64,000 bases of DNA from Cysteiniphilum litorale (GCF_003428165.1 NZ_QLIQ01000008.1:34457-98456); one strand, 5' to 3'; numbered from the stretch's first letter, positions 26,895 to 35,892 are shown. Numbers and translations: made by a program. Notes: generated from the sequence alone by a model not told the origin.

Positions 26895-27707
26895 TTAATA
26901 AAAAATGAAATTGTTTATCGGTTTCTGAAAAATCCAGTAGGTGAATGTGGCAATAGCTATTGCTGTCCCATAAGGTATGTATTTATTTTTCTGATCATTT
27001 GACAGTAAAAAGTAAATTATGATGCTGCAAAATGATGATAGCAGTAAAATTACAGGAAGCGATGCAAAACCAAACCATGCTCCTATTGCTGCAAATAATT
27101 TAAAATCGCCTTTTCCCATTGTTTTCTTTTTGATGATCAGACCAAAAGATACTGCTATAGCAAACAAAAACAAATATCCCAGAAGGGCACCAGCAACAGA
27201 ATTACCAAAGGATGTTAATCCATTAAATAAATTAAGTGTTAAACCAATTAGGATTAAAGGTATCGTAATAGTATCCGGCAGTAACAGATGTTTGAAATCA
27301 ATGAATGCCAAAGCAATTAATGAGAGCCATAAAAGACATAGCGCGATAGTGACTATAGTAATTCCGTATACGGCTAGCGTATAAACACAAATAATGGTGC
27401 TTATAATTTCAACTGACGGATATCTTATAGAAAGATTTATTTTACAATTTCTACATCGTCCTTTAAGCATTACATAGCTAAGGACTGGGATGTTATCTAA
27501 AATATTTAGTTTGTAGTGACAGTGTGTGCATTGAGACGGCTTAAGTAGATTAATCTTTTGTGAGGCTACGGCTGAGCAGCCAGCAATCATAAGCGGTAAT
27601 CTGTATATCACCATATTCAAAAAACTACCAAAAGACAATGCAATAATTGCTGAAAATCCAATTGTTATGTAGTTTAAAGGTATTAGCGAAGCGTTAATAA
27701 AAGACAT
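26895..27707 (-). CDS. pilD: Prepilin peptidase (full length)
   Basis: A 270-aa A24 aspartyl protease/methyltransferase. The N-terminal domain has the paired zinc CTHC (about residue 58) and CRNC (about 84) of bifunctional PilD. Catalytic Asp lie in IDFKHLLLPD and GKGDFKLFAA. Several membrane helices. It would cleave the G|FSLIE leaders of PilS and PilV and may N-methylate them. Not in the pil operon but downstream of the recombinase pair, under palindrome sites 4 and 5, so co-regulated with the pilus. Confidence 0.9.
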   Translation of the reverse strand: MSFINASLIPLNYITIGFSAIIALSFGSFLNMVIYRLPLMIAGCSAVASQKINLLKPSQCTHCHYKLNILDNIPVLSYVMLKGRCRNCKINLSIRYPSVEIISTIICVYTLAVYGITIVTIALCLLWLSLIALAFIDFKHLLLPDTITIPLILIGLTLNLFNGLTSFGNSVAGALLGYLFLFAIAVSFGLIIKKKTMGKGDFKLFAAIGAWFGFASLPVILLLSSFCSIIIYFLLSNDQKNKYIPYGTAIAIATFTYWIFQKPINNFIFY

Positions 27708-27715
27708 ACCTAACC

Positions 27716-28627
27716 TTACCCGATGTAATTCTTAATTATGGCCACTCTGGAGTGACCAAGTTCATTTGATATGATTAATCGTGCATCTCTATCAATCTTT
27801 TTTTGTGAGGCTGTTAACTCGTTTCTTTTTGGACCACCAGCAATAGGGCAATCCCATCCGTTCCCCTTAGATGCTATATTAACGATTTCTTTATAGCGAT
27901 TCTGAGCATAAGCGTGGCGTAAGCCATGTAAGTTATATAAATTGTTCTCTCGTGTAACACGGTCATAAATTTTACGCTGTTGAATATAGTTTTTATTCTT
28001 TGGAATCATTGAACCATTGCCAGCTATTTCCTGAGATTTTTGGATGATTTCTAACTGTCTTTCATTGCTGATTGGAATAGTGCGCTCTATGCCGCCTTTT
28101 GTCCAGCTTCCTTGAAGTCTCAGGTAGTACTGCCCAGATTCATTTTGTTGCAATGCTTCTTTTGGTTTTATTTTCAGACACTCTTCTCGACGCAAACCAA
28201 ATTCTTTTTGCAGTTGAATTGAACAGTTTAGATTCTTGTCTTTAATTTTATCAATGTTGATAGCATGAATAGCTTTATTTTCAGTTGGTACGTAAGAGCG
28301 CTTTTCTATGCCATACTGGCTATTTGATTTGTCGATAACATGATTTCGATTATAATGCTCACAAACCTTACGTAGATCAGACATTCTATTTTTAATGGTA
28401 CCAGTAGATACACCTTCTTCTTTCCAGTGTGCAACTAACTCATTTACATGATTAGCTTTTAAATTGCGGATATGACGGATGTTATAGCCAATCTGATGTA
28501 AATCACCAAAAGATGTTTTTAATCGCTCAGTCATGCTCTGTCTTGTGGCAAATGACATATTTGCTTTATTCTTAGCTGAAAACTGATGGATAGAGTAATT
28601 TACTTCTTTAAGCGCTCGCTTACTCAT
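27716..28627 (-). CDS. Tyrosine recombinase, catalytically complete
   Basis: A 303-aa integrase of the short 'integrase N / integrase_1' type. Catalytic residues line up: Arg146 (FGLRREE), Lys177 (TKGG), His234-x-x-Arg237 (HGLRH), His292 (ELGHSR) and Tyr301 at the very C-terminus (KNYIG). Starts inside the last codons of the upstream partner gene (ATGA overlap). May act on an attachment site or on invertible DNA; no target seen. Confidence 0.85.
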   Translation of the reverse strand: MSKRALKEVNYSIHQFSAKNKANMSFATRQSMTERLKTSFGDLHQIGYNIRHIRNLKANHVNELVAHWKEEGVSTGTIKNRMSDLRKVCEHYNRNHVIDKSNSQYGIEKRSYVPTENKAIHAINIDKIKDKNLNCSIQLQKEFGLRREECLKIKPKEALQQNESGQYYLRLQGSWTKGGIERTIPISNERQLEIIQKSQEIAGNGSMIPKNKNYIQQRKIYDRVTRENNLYNLHGLRHAYAQNRYKEIVNIASKGNGWDCPIAGGPKRNELTASQKKIDRDARLIISNELGHSRVAIIKNYIG

Positions 28628-29433
28628 GATAAAAACTCCATTAATTTACGTATATCAGTAAAGCCCATATCTGACATCACCATTTTATAGGCCTTATCTT
28701 TATCAACTTTTTTTCTTTCGAGTTCTGCCAGCTTATTGCGTGCATAATAATGACGCATATCAACACGCTCTTTAATGCCACACTGATATAACTCGGCTTT
28801 ATAAAGACTGATAAGCAAAGGCTCTGGTATAATATCTGTAAAGGTAGGGTGAGTATGCGTTAAGCCCTGACGATCTTTAATTGCCAACTTTTGGGATTTG
28901 GACATAATTGAGATATAACGACTTTTTCTATTGTGTGCAATTTTTCTTGATATGAACAGATCATCATTTTGTATTGCAGAACCCAGATCAATTCTCATAG
29001 CTTCCAGATGACTAAGTCCAAACTGAAACTGTAAGTCAATGATTGATTTCACAAGGGGATTAAATACCTGGTCAGAAATAGAAGCGTCAATATATGCACG
29101 CACCTTGTTCTTAGGACGTTGTAGACTCATAGCTTTTAATGTTGGAAAATCTGGTTGGGTGCCAGTTGAAAGGATAAACCACTTTAAAATTGAAATTTTA
29201 TTGCGGATAGTAGAGATGGAGTTATTATTTTTTCTCCAGTGATCCACTAATTTTTGCAAATGCTCTGCATTAATTAGCTTTAAACTTTGTTGTGCAATAG
29301 ACAGATACATCAGGTCATCTACAATGCGTACAAGCACATTCTTTCTTTGAATCCTATAAGTAGGTGTTCCCTGTGTTACTTTATCAGTTACTGCAAATAC
29401 TTCTTTAAGAAGCTTTAACTTTAAATACTTCAT
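28624..29433 (-). CDS. Inactive tyrosine-recombinase-like partner
   Basis: A 269-aa protein with the same plan as the next gene but degenerate catalysis: Arg to Ser141 (FGLSHLE), the first His of HxxR to Val224 (VDMRH; Arg227 kept), the second His to Phe258 (DMGF), and Tyr to Phe267 (MEFLS). Gene order, overlap and full length argue for a maintained non-catalytic subunit, not decay: the frame is intact. Likely a regulatory or DNA-bridging partner of the active recombinase. Confidence 0.75.
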   Translation of the reverse strand: MKYLKLKLLKEVFAVTDKVTQGTPTYRIQRKNVLVRIVDDLMYLSIAQQSLKLINAEHLQKLVDHWRKNNNSISTIRNKISILKWFILSTGTQPDFPTLKAMSLQRPKNKVRAYIDASISDQVFNPLVKSIIDLQFQFGLSHLEAMRIDLGSAIQNDDLFISRKIAHNRKSRYISIMSKSQKLAIKDRQGLTHTHPTFTDIIPEPLLISLYKAELYQCGIKERVDMRHYYARNKLAELERKKVDKDKAYKMVMSDMGFTDIRKLMEFLS

Positions 29434-29656
29434 CCGTACATCTCTGGCGTTATATCTCTCTCGCGTTTAGTGTTATGACCGCTAAATCATGTTTTTCAAC
29501 ACAAAGTCCCTTTAGTTAAGGGAAGAGCGGTATTTTGTGACATAATCTTCACAAAGCGTACTTCTCTGTTGGCCACTACGCCAACTTGTCATCTTTTTCG
29601 TCTTTTTCATTTTGTTTTTCCTTTTTTGTTGAACAATCTTTTTTTATCAAAAACCG

Positions 29657-29701
29657 ATACTGCCATAGATTCAAAGTCAACCTACCCCCCTAAAGTGGGG
29701 T
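29657..29701 (-). promoter_or_regulatory. Lux-box-like site 4, diverged palindrome
   Basis: The box ACCCCCCTAAAGTGGGGT (29684-29701) keeps 7 of 9 palindromic pairs and the ACnCCnCnA half-site, followed by AGG, 16 bases and CAGTAT (29657-29662). The plus-strand flank GTAAAGTGAAAATAATTGA matches that of site 3. Same geometry, weaker box. Confidence 0.6.
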
Positions 29702-29840
29702 AAAGTGAAAATAATTGAATTTTTTATTTATAGCGTTATCTGTTCTATTTTTAATCTGTTTTGAAATCTTGTTTTCTGGAAACTGTTTTATATTGCCTAT
29801 AGGCATTTTTTTGTCTTTTAAATCTGTTGTCATATTTCTT

Positions 29841-29885
29841 ATATTTGCACGGTTTTAAAACCGACCTACACCACAATTGTGGTGT
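29841..29885 (-). promoter_or_regulatory. Lux-box-like palindrome plus -10, site 5
   Basis: Perfect palindrome at 29868-29885, AGG, 16 bases, AAATAT (29841-29846) on the minus strand. Upstream of site 4 and the recombinase/prepilin peptidase genes. Confidence 0.7.
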
Positions 29886-29985
29886 TATCTTTAAATTTTT
29901 TTCATTTTTTTATGTTTTTGAATCTTAATTTCTTTTCTGAATACTTTTTGATTTTTCATTTTTATGAATGCATGTGTTTATGTGT

Positions 29986-30390
29986 CTACATATCATTAAT
30001 AAGTTTCATTTTTTCAATAATATCGTTTTCTACTGAATTTATGTTTTCTTCTGTCATCAACGCGTTAATGATAACGCGGATATCAGGTGAGTAGCCTTGT
30101 ATGTTGTTTTCAAGTATGTAAGTTTTGATTGTATTCTTTGCTTTTTCTAAACTTTCTTCATGGATTAATTTATTCAAGAACATCCCATAGGATGGCATAA
30201 AGTTGTATGTGTCATTTATTTTTTTGATTCGTGATTTAATTTCTTCTTTATTCTTCTTAAAGTCTTCTGCGTTATTATCTAATTTTGTTTCGTCTCGTAT
30301 TTCATTTGCGATTTTGACTAGTTTTTTATAATTCTCATCGGTATAAATTGATTGTTGTTCTGTTGTCTTTTTTTCTATATGGTCGTTCAT
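29986..30390 (-). CDS. Hypothetical charged helical protein
   Basis: A 134-aa protein very rich in Lys, Glu, Asn and Ile, almost certainly helical (KKNKEEIKSRIKKIND; EKAKNTIKTYILENN). No family recognised and no membrane segment. AAAGGA precedes the ATG. It ends 101 bases before palindrome site 5 and starts about 170 bases from non-coding RNA copy A. Confidence 0.55.
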   Translation of the reverse strand: MNDHIEKKTTEQQSIYTDENYKKLVKIANEIRDETKLDNNAEDFKKNKEEIKSRIKKINDTYNFMPSYGMFLNKLIHEESLEKAKNTIKTYILENNIQGYSPDIRVIINALMTEENINSVENDIIEKMKLINDM

Positions 30391-30560
30391 ATTTTGTCCT
30401 TTATCGTGTTCTTTATTTTGTAATATGCTTTTTTTCAGTGTGATTTGTTCTACATACTATTTTTTTGCATACGTATTTCTTATGTCTTAGTTTTTATTTT
30501 CATTTGTCGATGCTTTAAAGATTAACAACAACTGTGACACAATCTGCGTACAGAACGTGT

Positions 30561-30890
30561 AAAGGAACGGATATATAGCTTGTTCATTCGATAGGGCTAC
30601 ATATAAGGAACGGACATATAACAAGTATATGTGGGGGAATCATTCTGTAAGCATAAATTGCTTTAGAATGGTTGATATACGATTAACTCTCTTTGCTGGC
30701 TATGCCGACTAGCGACACAAGATTATTCGGTAATAAACTAAAACCCTAGCAATCGTATTCATCAACGGACACCTTGCTATTTAGAAACCAACTTGTTGTG
30801 GCAACTAAGTAGTGTGGCATGACTCACCGGTGTACATGCGCGACAAAAGACATTTTTCAATGTTTCTGGCATTCCAGCCTTCATCAGTTC
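30561..30890. ncRNA. Structured non-coding RNA, copy A
   Basis: About 330 nt, homologous to 57045-57340. Invariant blocks: TTGTTCATTCGATAGG loop, CTCTTTGCTGGCTATGC, GGACACC, TGTGGCATGACTCAC.GG and CTTCATCAGTT. Helices: P1 30571-30579/30596-30604 (one mismatch), P2 ACATATA/TATATGT, P3 ATTCT/AGAAT, long P4 30671-30684/30751-30766. Most paired positions that differ from copy B change on both arms. No start-to-stop frame fits. Strand undecided: one pair favours plus and one minus. No match to RNase P, tmRNA, 6S or SRP RNA signatures I know. Confidence 0.7.
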
Positions 30891-31020
30891 TGCTTTAAGT
30901 TATGGCGATAAATCGCTTTAGTTTTATGTTATGGAATTTTTACTGAGTCTGCAAGTGCAAAATGGCTGTATTTTACGCTGCCATTCGCAAATATGAGGAA
31001 TGCTAAAAGCGGTGACTAAA

Positions 31021-31390
31021 TTATAGCCTATTTGCCAAATTTAGGCCGCAGGCCCTTACTGTCTATTCGGGTTGCTCTTGTTTAACTGCGCTCAATGCTT
31101 GTAAAACAAGGGAGCAGCTCATTGCTGCATAGCAACCCTCATTGACAGCAGGGCGGTGGAAATGAATCACTGATCTCATTGATCGTGATGGATGTTTTAA
31201 GAAACTTCGGGTCGTGCCTCCCCTGCGTCACTGTCCAAACAGTGACGCAGGGGAGGCTCAAAAGCCAGCCATTATTTAGACCTTTCCGAGTGTCAAGACT
31301 CAATAAATGACCAAGAGCAAAGCTCTTATAAAACGCGATAATTCTTAAGGAATTAATCGCTGTTTGCCTAATTGGCAAACGTGAGCTCAA
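31021..31390. other. Cluster of strong inverted repeats
   Basis: Between ncRNA copy A and the MFS gene. From left: GGGTTGCT/AGCAACCC (31069-31076/31131-31138) enclosing CTTGTTT/AAACAAG; a perfect 18-bp stem with 6-base loop (31216-31233/31240-31257), far more GC-rich than its surroundings; AAGAGC/GCTCTT (31314-31327); GCGAT..ATTC/GAAT..ATCGC (31335-31360); GTTTGCC/GGCAAAC (31362-31380). No T-runs follow. May be oriT, a single-strand origin, a recombination site or an RNA. Bases 31391-31603 add only AATCAAA/TTTGATT (31427-31454) before the MFS gene. Confidence 0.55.
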
Positions 31391-31603
31391 TACTCACAAG
31401 GTATCTACTAAGCATGATATTTGACTAATCAAATTTCCAAATTTTACTTTGATTCGAGTGATATGCTATGTCACATAACTATGTTTTAAATGATTAAATA
31501 TTACTTTCAATTGATTTTTAATACACAGTGATACACTTTATAGATTGAATATCAACTCAAATTGATGCTTCCTAGTGGTAAGGAAAAACTTTGAGTTAGT
31601 CGA

Positions 31604-32878
31604 ATGGTTTCGCGTATAGATTATAGCCAGAAAAAACAGATACTGGCGATTTCATTAGGGAATGGCTTCGAGGCCTATGATTTTGTGCTGTATGGAATGC
31701 TTGCCCAAACTTTTAGTGTTGTTTTTTTCCCAGATAATATGGATGCGGATATCCGGGTAATTCTGTCGTTTATTCTTTTTTTATCAGCATATATTGCCAG
31801 ACCGTTTGGAGCTTTGCTCTGGGGAGTTATAGGTGATAAGTTTGGTAGAAAAGTGGTACTGACTTATACCATTAGCTTAATGTCTGTATCAGCGATAGGG
31901 ATGATTTTAATACCAGGATACGCAGTGATTGGTGCAGCAGCGCCTGTCATTGTAATCATTTTAAGGATTATTCAAGGGATTGCTTTTTCCGGAGAATTTC
32001 CTACCGTAATGGTTTCATTATATGAGTCAGCGCCAAATAACAGGAGAGGTTTTTTTTGCAGCTTTACCGAAATTACAGGGACATTTGGTCATTTTATTGG
32101 AATTATTCTGTGCGTATTTTTAATTTTTTATATGGATAAAAATGTGTTTATGACATATGGCTGGAAAATTCCATTTGGTTTTTCGTTGATTTTTATTTTT
32201 GTTGTTTATTACATAAGAACTCATTTCATTGAAACACTGAATCTTTCATCTGAAAATAAGGTGAGAATTCCAATTATAAGCAACTTCAGGGATAATATCT
32301 GGTCATCACTTAAGATAACGTTGTTTGTATCTACCAATTCATTTTTGCTTTTTTCATTCCTTTTTTATACCAACAGATTGATATCAAATTATCATGCGCA
32401 GCCAGTTGATGATTATATTTTTTCTTGGATAGTGCAGCTTTGTTGTGTTGGGTTACTCGTCACATTTCTTGTGATCATTGGTTCAATCGTTGATCGCATA
32501 GGCATTATGAAGGTTTCATTTATTGGGCATATCTTGATACTGATATTCTATTATCCAATTTTCTACTATTTAATTCTAAGCGGCTCGATGGTCATGAATA
32601 TTATCGGTATATTTATACTTTCAATATTTCTGGCCATGTTGGCAGTTTCATATATACCGATTATTGTCAAAATGTCTAACCCGGCTTGTCGCATATCTGT
32701 GGTAAGTATTGGTTGGGCATGCTCAGTGATTTTATTTGGGGCTAGTTCACCTCTGGTTAGCGAAATCATGATAAAAATGACTGGCATGATCTCGATGCCT
32801 GCATTGTACTTAGTCTTTTTATCATTTATCTCATTATTAATCATGTACAACATATATAAGGAAGAAAATCATGCATAA
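31604..32878 (+). CDS. MFS transporter, metabolite:H+ symporter type
   Basis: A 424-aa membrane protein with 12 predicted helices. Signature SLGNGFEAYDFVLYG near the N-terminus and RPFGALLWGVIGDKFGRK (loop 2-3) mark the MHS/ProP-like MFS subgroup; RIIQGIAFSGEFP follows. Substrate unknown (organic acids, osmolytes or amino acids are usual). Coupled to the LuxR gene that overlaps it by 8 bases. Confidence 0.85.
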   Translation: MVSRIDYSQKKQILAISLGNGFEAYDFVLYGMLAQTFSVVFFPDNMDADIRVILSFILFLSAYIARPFGALLWGVIGDKFGRKVVLTYTISLMSVSAIGMILIPGYAVIGAAAPVIVIILRIIQGIAFSGEFPTVMVSLYESAPNNRRGFFCSFTEITGTFGHFIGIILCVFLIFYMDKNVFMTYGWKIPFGFSLIFIFVVYYIRTHFIETLNLSSENKVRIPIISNFRDNIWSSLKITLFVSTNSFLLFSFLFYTNRLISNYHAQPVDDYIFSWIVQLCCVGLLVTFLVIIGSIVDRIGIMKVSFIGHILILIFYYPIFYYLILSGSMVMNIIGIFILSIFLAMLAVSYIPIIVKMSNPACRISVVSIGWACSVILFGASSPLVSEIMIKMTGMISMPALYLVFLSFISLLIMYNIYKEENHA

Positions 32879-33680
32879 AATACCACTAAACGAATTCGTT
32901 AAAAATAGCGAAAGAGAGGTTAACAAGATATCAAAGCCATTCAAAGAGGAAACGGGCGTTAATTTTTTTGCATATATCAAGCAATATGATGATGGCTCGT
33001 TTTGTGATCTTATTTCAAATCCTGAGTGGTCACAATACTTTTATGATACCTATCTTGATAATATTGAAACGACAACCAAACGATTAACTCCAGGCATTAA
33101 CTACTGGCGTCGGAACTCCAATCATAGCATCTCTCAGGTACAGGAGGATGCCAGAGATAATTTTGATATTGATGCACGAATAGAGTTTGTTTATCGGGAT
33201 GATTTGCAGGGATGTTATCATATATATGCTTTTTCTGCTGATCGCAAGACGGCAGATAAGGCTTATAGATACTATGATATGCATCGCGGTAAGCTCTTGA
33301 AATTTATAGGACATTTTAACCACAAGGCTTCATCGTTAATTGCAGAGGGGGATAGACCTGAGAATAGAGTACAGATAGCAAAATATGTATCACCTGAACA
33401 CTCAGATACACGACGAAACTATGCGTCTGAGTTAAAACTTGAGAATGCGAGTTCTGAACTAAAGGATCGCGAATTTGAAGTTATGGTTCTTTATGCAAAT
33501 GGATGCACTGAAAAGCAGATTGCTGAAATGTTAAATAGGTCGCCAAATACTGTGTCAACCTATTTGCAGATCATACGTGACAAAACTGCATGTCATGATA
33601 AAAGAGATCTGCACAGATATGTTGTAAATAATGGTTGGTCTGGTTTGGAGAAGTTTTTTTTTCCTTATATTAACGCTTAA
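32871..33680 (+). CDS. LuxR-family regulator with N-terminal sensor
   Basis: A 269-aa protein. The C-terminal LuxR HTH is clear (LKDREFEVMVLYANGCTEKQIAEMLNRSPNTVSTYLQIIRDK, residues about 195-237). The N-terminal 180 residues form a soluble sensor-like domain of unknown type (aromatic-rich, PAS- or GAF-like by size). AAGGAAG before the ATG; overlaps the transporter gene, so it probably senses a substrate linked to that transporter. Confidence 0.8.
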   Translation: MHKIPLNEFVKNSEREVNKISKPFKEETGVNFFAYIKQYDDGSFCDLISNPEWSQYFYDTYLDNIETTTKRLTPGINYWRRNSNHSISQVQEDARDNFDIDARIEFVYRDDLQGCYHIYAFSADRKTADKAYRYYDMHRGKLLKFIGHFNHKASSLIAEGDRPENRVQIAKYVSPEHSDTRRNYASELKLENASSELKDREFEVMVLYANGCTEKQIAEMLNRSPNTVSTYLQIIRDKTACHDKRDLHRYVVNNGWSGLEKFFFPYINA

Positions 33681-33778
33681 ATTTATGGCATTTTCTTAAT
33701 TTTATATCCTTTTCACAGATTATTTTCCCATCGTTATATATCTATCATGAGGCAAGACAAATAGCACTATGGAGTGTA

Positions 33779-34027
33779 ATGATGTTTGCTTCAATCTCAA
33801 CAAAGCCAAACAAGATTAAGTACAGTGATGGGAGTAGTTATGTTTTGTTGGGAGATTCGTGCAGGCGGCATGTAGATATGACAGAAATAAATGCGTTTTG
33901 TATGCAAAACTTTGGAGATGATGCGCATATTGCCAAACAGAAGTTACTTTCTGGTGAATCAGTTCTTGTACTAGGTAAAGGGTATTTAACTTTACATAAA
34001 GTCGAATCAGAGATGTTGCTATTTTGA
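33779..34027 (+). CDS. Hypothetical protein, 82 aa
   Basis: Small soluble protein, no family recognised. GGAG lies 4-7 bases before a pair of ATGs (33779, 33782). It precedes, by 9 bases, the conserved 134-aa gene, so they are likely co-transcribed. Confidence 0.5.
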   Translation: MMFASISTKPNKIKYSDGSSYVLLGDSCRRHVDMTEINAFCMQNFGDDAHIAKQKLLSGESVLVLGKGYLTLHKVESEMLLF

Positions 34028-34036
34028 GGTATTGTG

Positions 34037-34441
34037 ATGAATAACCAGAATCAATTGCTGCAATTACTGTCCCTGCGTTTAAAAGATTATGATGCGATTG
34101 TCGTTGGAGAAGATAAGAAAATGTACATCGCTGGCATCATACCACTTATCAATGATGCCAATATTAATTTTATGTTGCCTATCTATATTGCACAGACAAC
34201 AAGACATATTGCACTCATCAAGACGAAGCTCGAAACGGCTGGAATCAGAGTGATTTACATCTTAGATAACAGATATACGATTGAGGAAAATGAACCTACT
34301 GGTGAGGAGCTAATTAAGCTATGGCATATTGAAAATGATAGTGTGTTAATTACATCAAGTCACTGTGATATCAGCCAACAGAATCCAGGTTACCCTGTGT
34401 TTGATAAGATTATGCCAATAATTGATCCATGCGAGCTGTGA
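34037..34441 (+). CDS. Hypothetical protein, paralog A
   Basis: A 134-aa protein; start at ATG 34037 (GAGGT 6 bases before). It shares most residues with the gene at 41256-41657: YDAIVVGEDK, MLPIYIAQTT, VIYILDN, ENEPTGEELIKLWHIENDSVL, YPVFDK. Alternating strands and helices suggest a small alpha/beta domain; family unknown. The conserved E-N-E-P-T-G and H-I-E-N-D may be functional. Confidence 0.6.
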   Translation: MNNQNQLLQLLSLRLKDYDAIVVGEDKKMYIAGIIPLINDANINFMLPIYIAQTTRHIALIKTKLETAGIRVIYILDNRYTIEENEPTGEELIKLWHIENDSVLITSSHCDISQQNPGYPVFDKIMPIIDPCEL

Positions 34442-34442
34442 G

Positions 34443-34682
34443 CTAATGGTGCTTAAATTTTCGCTGTTTAACCGTGGTCAGATAGTTCTCAGTCATTGGC
34501 TGACGGCTATTAATATTAATACCTGTTTCTCTGCATACACTATTTTCATAAGCTCGCAAAATAGCAATTTTGATGGATTCAGGCATATCCGCTCTCTCCA
34601 GTAGACTGAGTTCATTTGAGCTATAGTTTTTAAGAGTGTTGTTTTTTCTGTCTTTGGCGTAAGCGGATGCGTCGTTAATCAT
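34443..34682 (-). CDS. Hypothetical protein, 79 aa
   Basis: Convergent with paralog A (one base between the stops). AAAGGAT sits 8 bases before the ATG. Basic, soluble, helix-rich; no family recognised. Confidence 0.5.
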   Translation of the reverse strand: MINDASAYAKDRKNNTLKNYSSNELSLLERADMPESIKIAILRAYENSVCRETGININSRQPMTENYLTTVKQRKFKHH

Positions 34683-34803
34683 AGTTAAATCCTTTTCATA
34701 GCAAGTAGCTCACAATGTAGGCGCGACCAACAGCAATAACAAGAATTATTTTGTAACAAAATGTAGGATTGACAGGCTTTAGAAGTGCTGCAAATCAAAC
34801 TGC

Positions 34804-35223
34804 TCAATGAACAAGTTTACTAGGCATTAGATTATTTTCAATTTGATGAATCTGTCGCACTTTTTCGGAAGCTATTTGCAGATCAATCATTAAAGGACGA
34901 TAACTTGGATTTGATTGAGCTTTACTGGCGCAGTTTTCATAAATATCAATCTTGCTCGTAATGCTATCCTTTACGAGCTCATGATAAAGCTTGGATTTTT
35001 CAAGCAATTCATATGTTGTCAAACAGGTGCCAAAATTGACAGGTATTTTGTTTAAGTTAATGATGAATTCATAGCTTAGAATTTTTTGGTGTTGATCCTG
35101 TGCAATGCCGATACCACCGTCAGCATGGAATAATTTTAATGTGCGCTTTAACAGTTTTTTAGCTTTTTCAAAATTTTGTTGATCTTCAGTTGTTTTAAAA
35201 ACAATATCACTCATATCATTCAT
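34804..35223 (-). CDS. Hypothetical protein, 139 aa
   Basis: Helical soluble protein. KLLKRTLKLFHADGG near residue 24 faintly recalls a J-domain helix but there is no HPD. No Shine-Dalgarno is obvious; the start could be the Met at 35214. Function unknown. Confidence 0.5.
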   Translation of the reverse strand: MNDMSDIVFKTTEDQQNFEKAKKLLKRTLKLFHADGGIGIAQDQHQKILSYEFIINLNKIPVNFGTCLTTYELLEKSKLYHELVKDSITSKIDIYENCASKAQSNPSYRPLMIDLQIASEKVRQIHQIENNLMPSKLVH

Positions 35224-35343
35224 GTTTATATTTACGTTAAGTTCTCAAGCTTTGTGCTAATATTGTGTTTGTAATGACGTAATTCAAGCATTAAGTAAGT
35301 TGAATAATGGTAACTTCTTCTCTTTTTGATAGTGAGGTGCTAT

Positions 35344-35574
35344 ATGAAGCCAATTATAATAATACTAATGTTTTTGCTGACAACGGCTGTGGCTTTTTGT
35401 CTTTTTGTCTTGCAGGACAATGTGTATTCAAATCTAAGAGAATTAAAAATTCTTATTTCAATAGTAATGAGTTTTTTCCCTGCGTATTTTATTATCTGTA
35501 AAATAAAGCAAATAATAAAATTAAAACAAATCGATCAGGAAGGTATTCAGCATGCTTGTTGTAACAACAAATGA
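35344..35574 (+). CDS. Small membrane protein, two helices
   Basis: 76 aa from the ATG at 35344 (GAGGT 5 bases before). Two hydrophobic segments (PIIIILMFLLTTAVAFCLFVL and ILISIVMSFFPAYFII) and a polar tail. Its end overlaps the start of the YbjQ-like gene by 23 bases, so the two are coupled. Confidence 0.5.
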   Translation: MKPIIIILMFLLTTAVAFCLFVLQDNVYSNLRELKILISIVMSFFPAYFIICKIKQIIKLKQIDQEGIQHACCNNK

Positions 35575-35875
35575 AATTCCGAGCAAAAAGATTATAGAAG
35601 TAAAAGGTGTTGCACATGGTATTATTGTGCGTACACCTACGTGGACACAAGGATTTTTCGGTGGATTGAAAAAGATCATTGGCGGTAATAATCAAGCCTA
35701 TGCAAATATGGCTAATCAAAGCCGTGAAGATGCCTATCAGAATATGATTGAGCACGCTCAATCACTTGGTGCCAATGCGATTGTCGCTTTTCGCTATGAT
35801 ACCTCAAGTATGGATGGCAATGGCGAAGCAATCAGCGAGGTATTTTGTTATGGCACAGCCGTAGTTATTGAATAG
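35552..35875 (+). CDS. YbjQ/UPF0145 family protein
   Basis: A 107-aa protein matching the YbjQ family: GVAHGIIVRTP...GLKKIIGG, REDAYQNMIEHAQSLGANAIVAFRYDTS, EVFCYGTAVVI. The fold is a pentameric heavy-metal-binding-like domain; cellular role poorly known. Start follows AAGGT at 6-7 bases. Confidence 0.85.
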   Translation: MLVVTTNEIPSKKIIEVKGVAHGIIVRTPTWTQGFFGGLKKIIGGNNQAYANMANQSREDAYQNMIEHAQSLGANAIVAFRYDTSSMDGNGEAISEVFCYGTAVVIE

Positions 35876-35892
35876 GGTGCTTTGCCGTTACT

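Larger units (their letters stand above)
29434..29985. other. Long leader/intergenic region, recombinase promoters
   Basis: 552 bases without a gene. It holds the two palindrome promoters (29657-29701 and 29841-29885) pointing at the recombinase genes, a TCCCTT/AAGGGA hairpin near 29507-29523, and T-rich tracts. The 217 bases between the nearer promoter and the first ATG would form a long untranslated leader. Confidence 0.5.

Noticed and set aside
30860..30885. Hammerhead-like CTGATGA...GAAAC on the minus strand of the ncRNA
   Set aside because: The core is partly there but stem II would start on an A-A mismatch and no matching stems I and III could be placed; kept only as a strand hint.
31139..31390. 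An 83-codon minus-strand frame
   Set aside because: It is made of the inverted repeats themselves, has no Shine-Dalgarno and no protein-like composition.
34804..35223. J-domain protein
   Set aside because: The helix resembles one, but there is no HPD and the rest does not fit.
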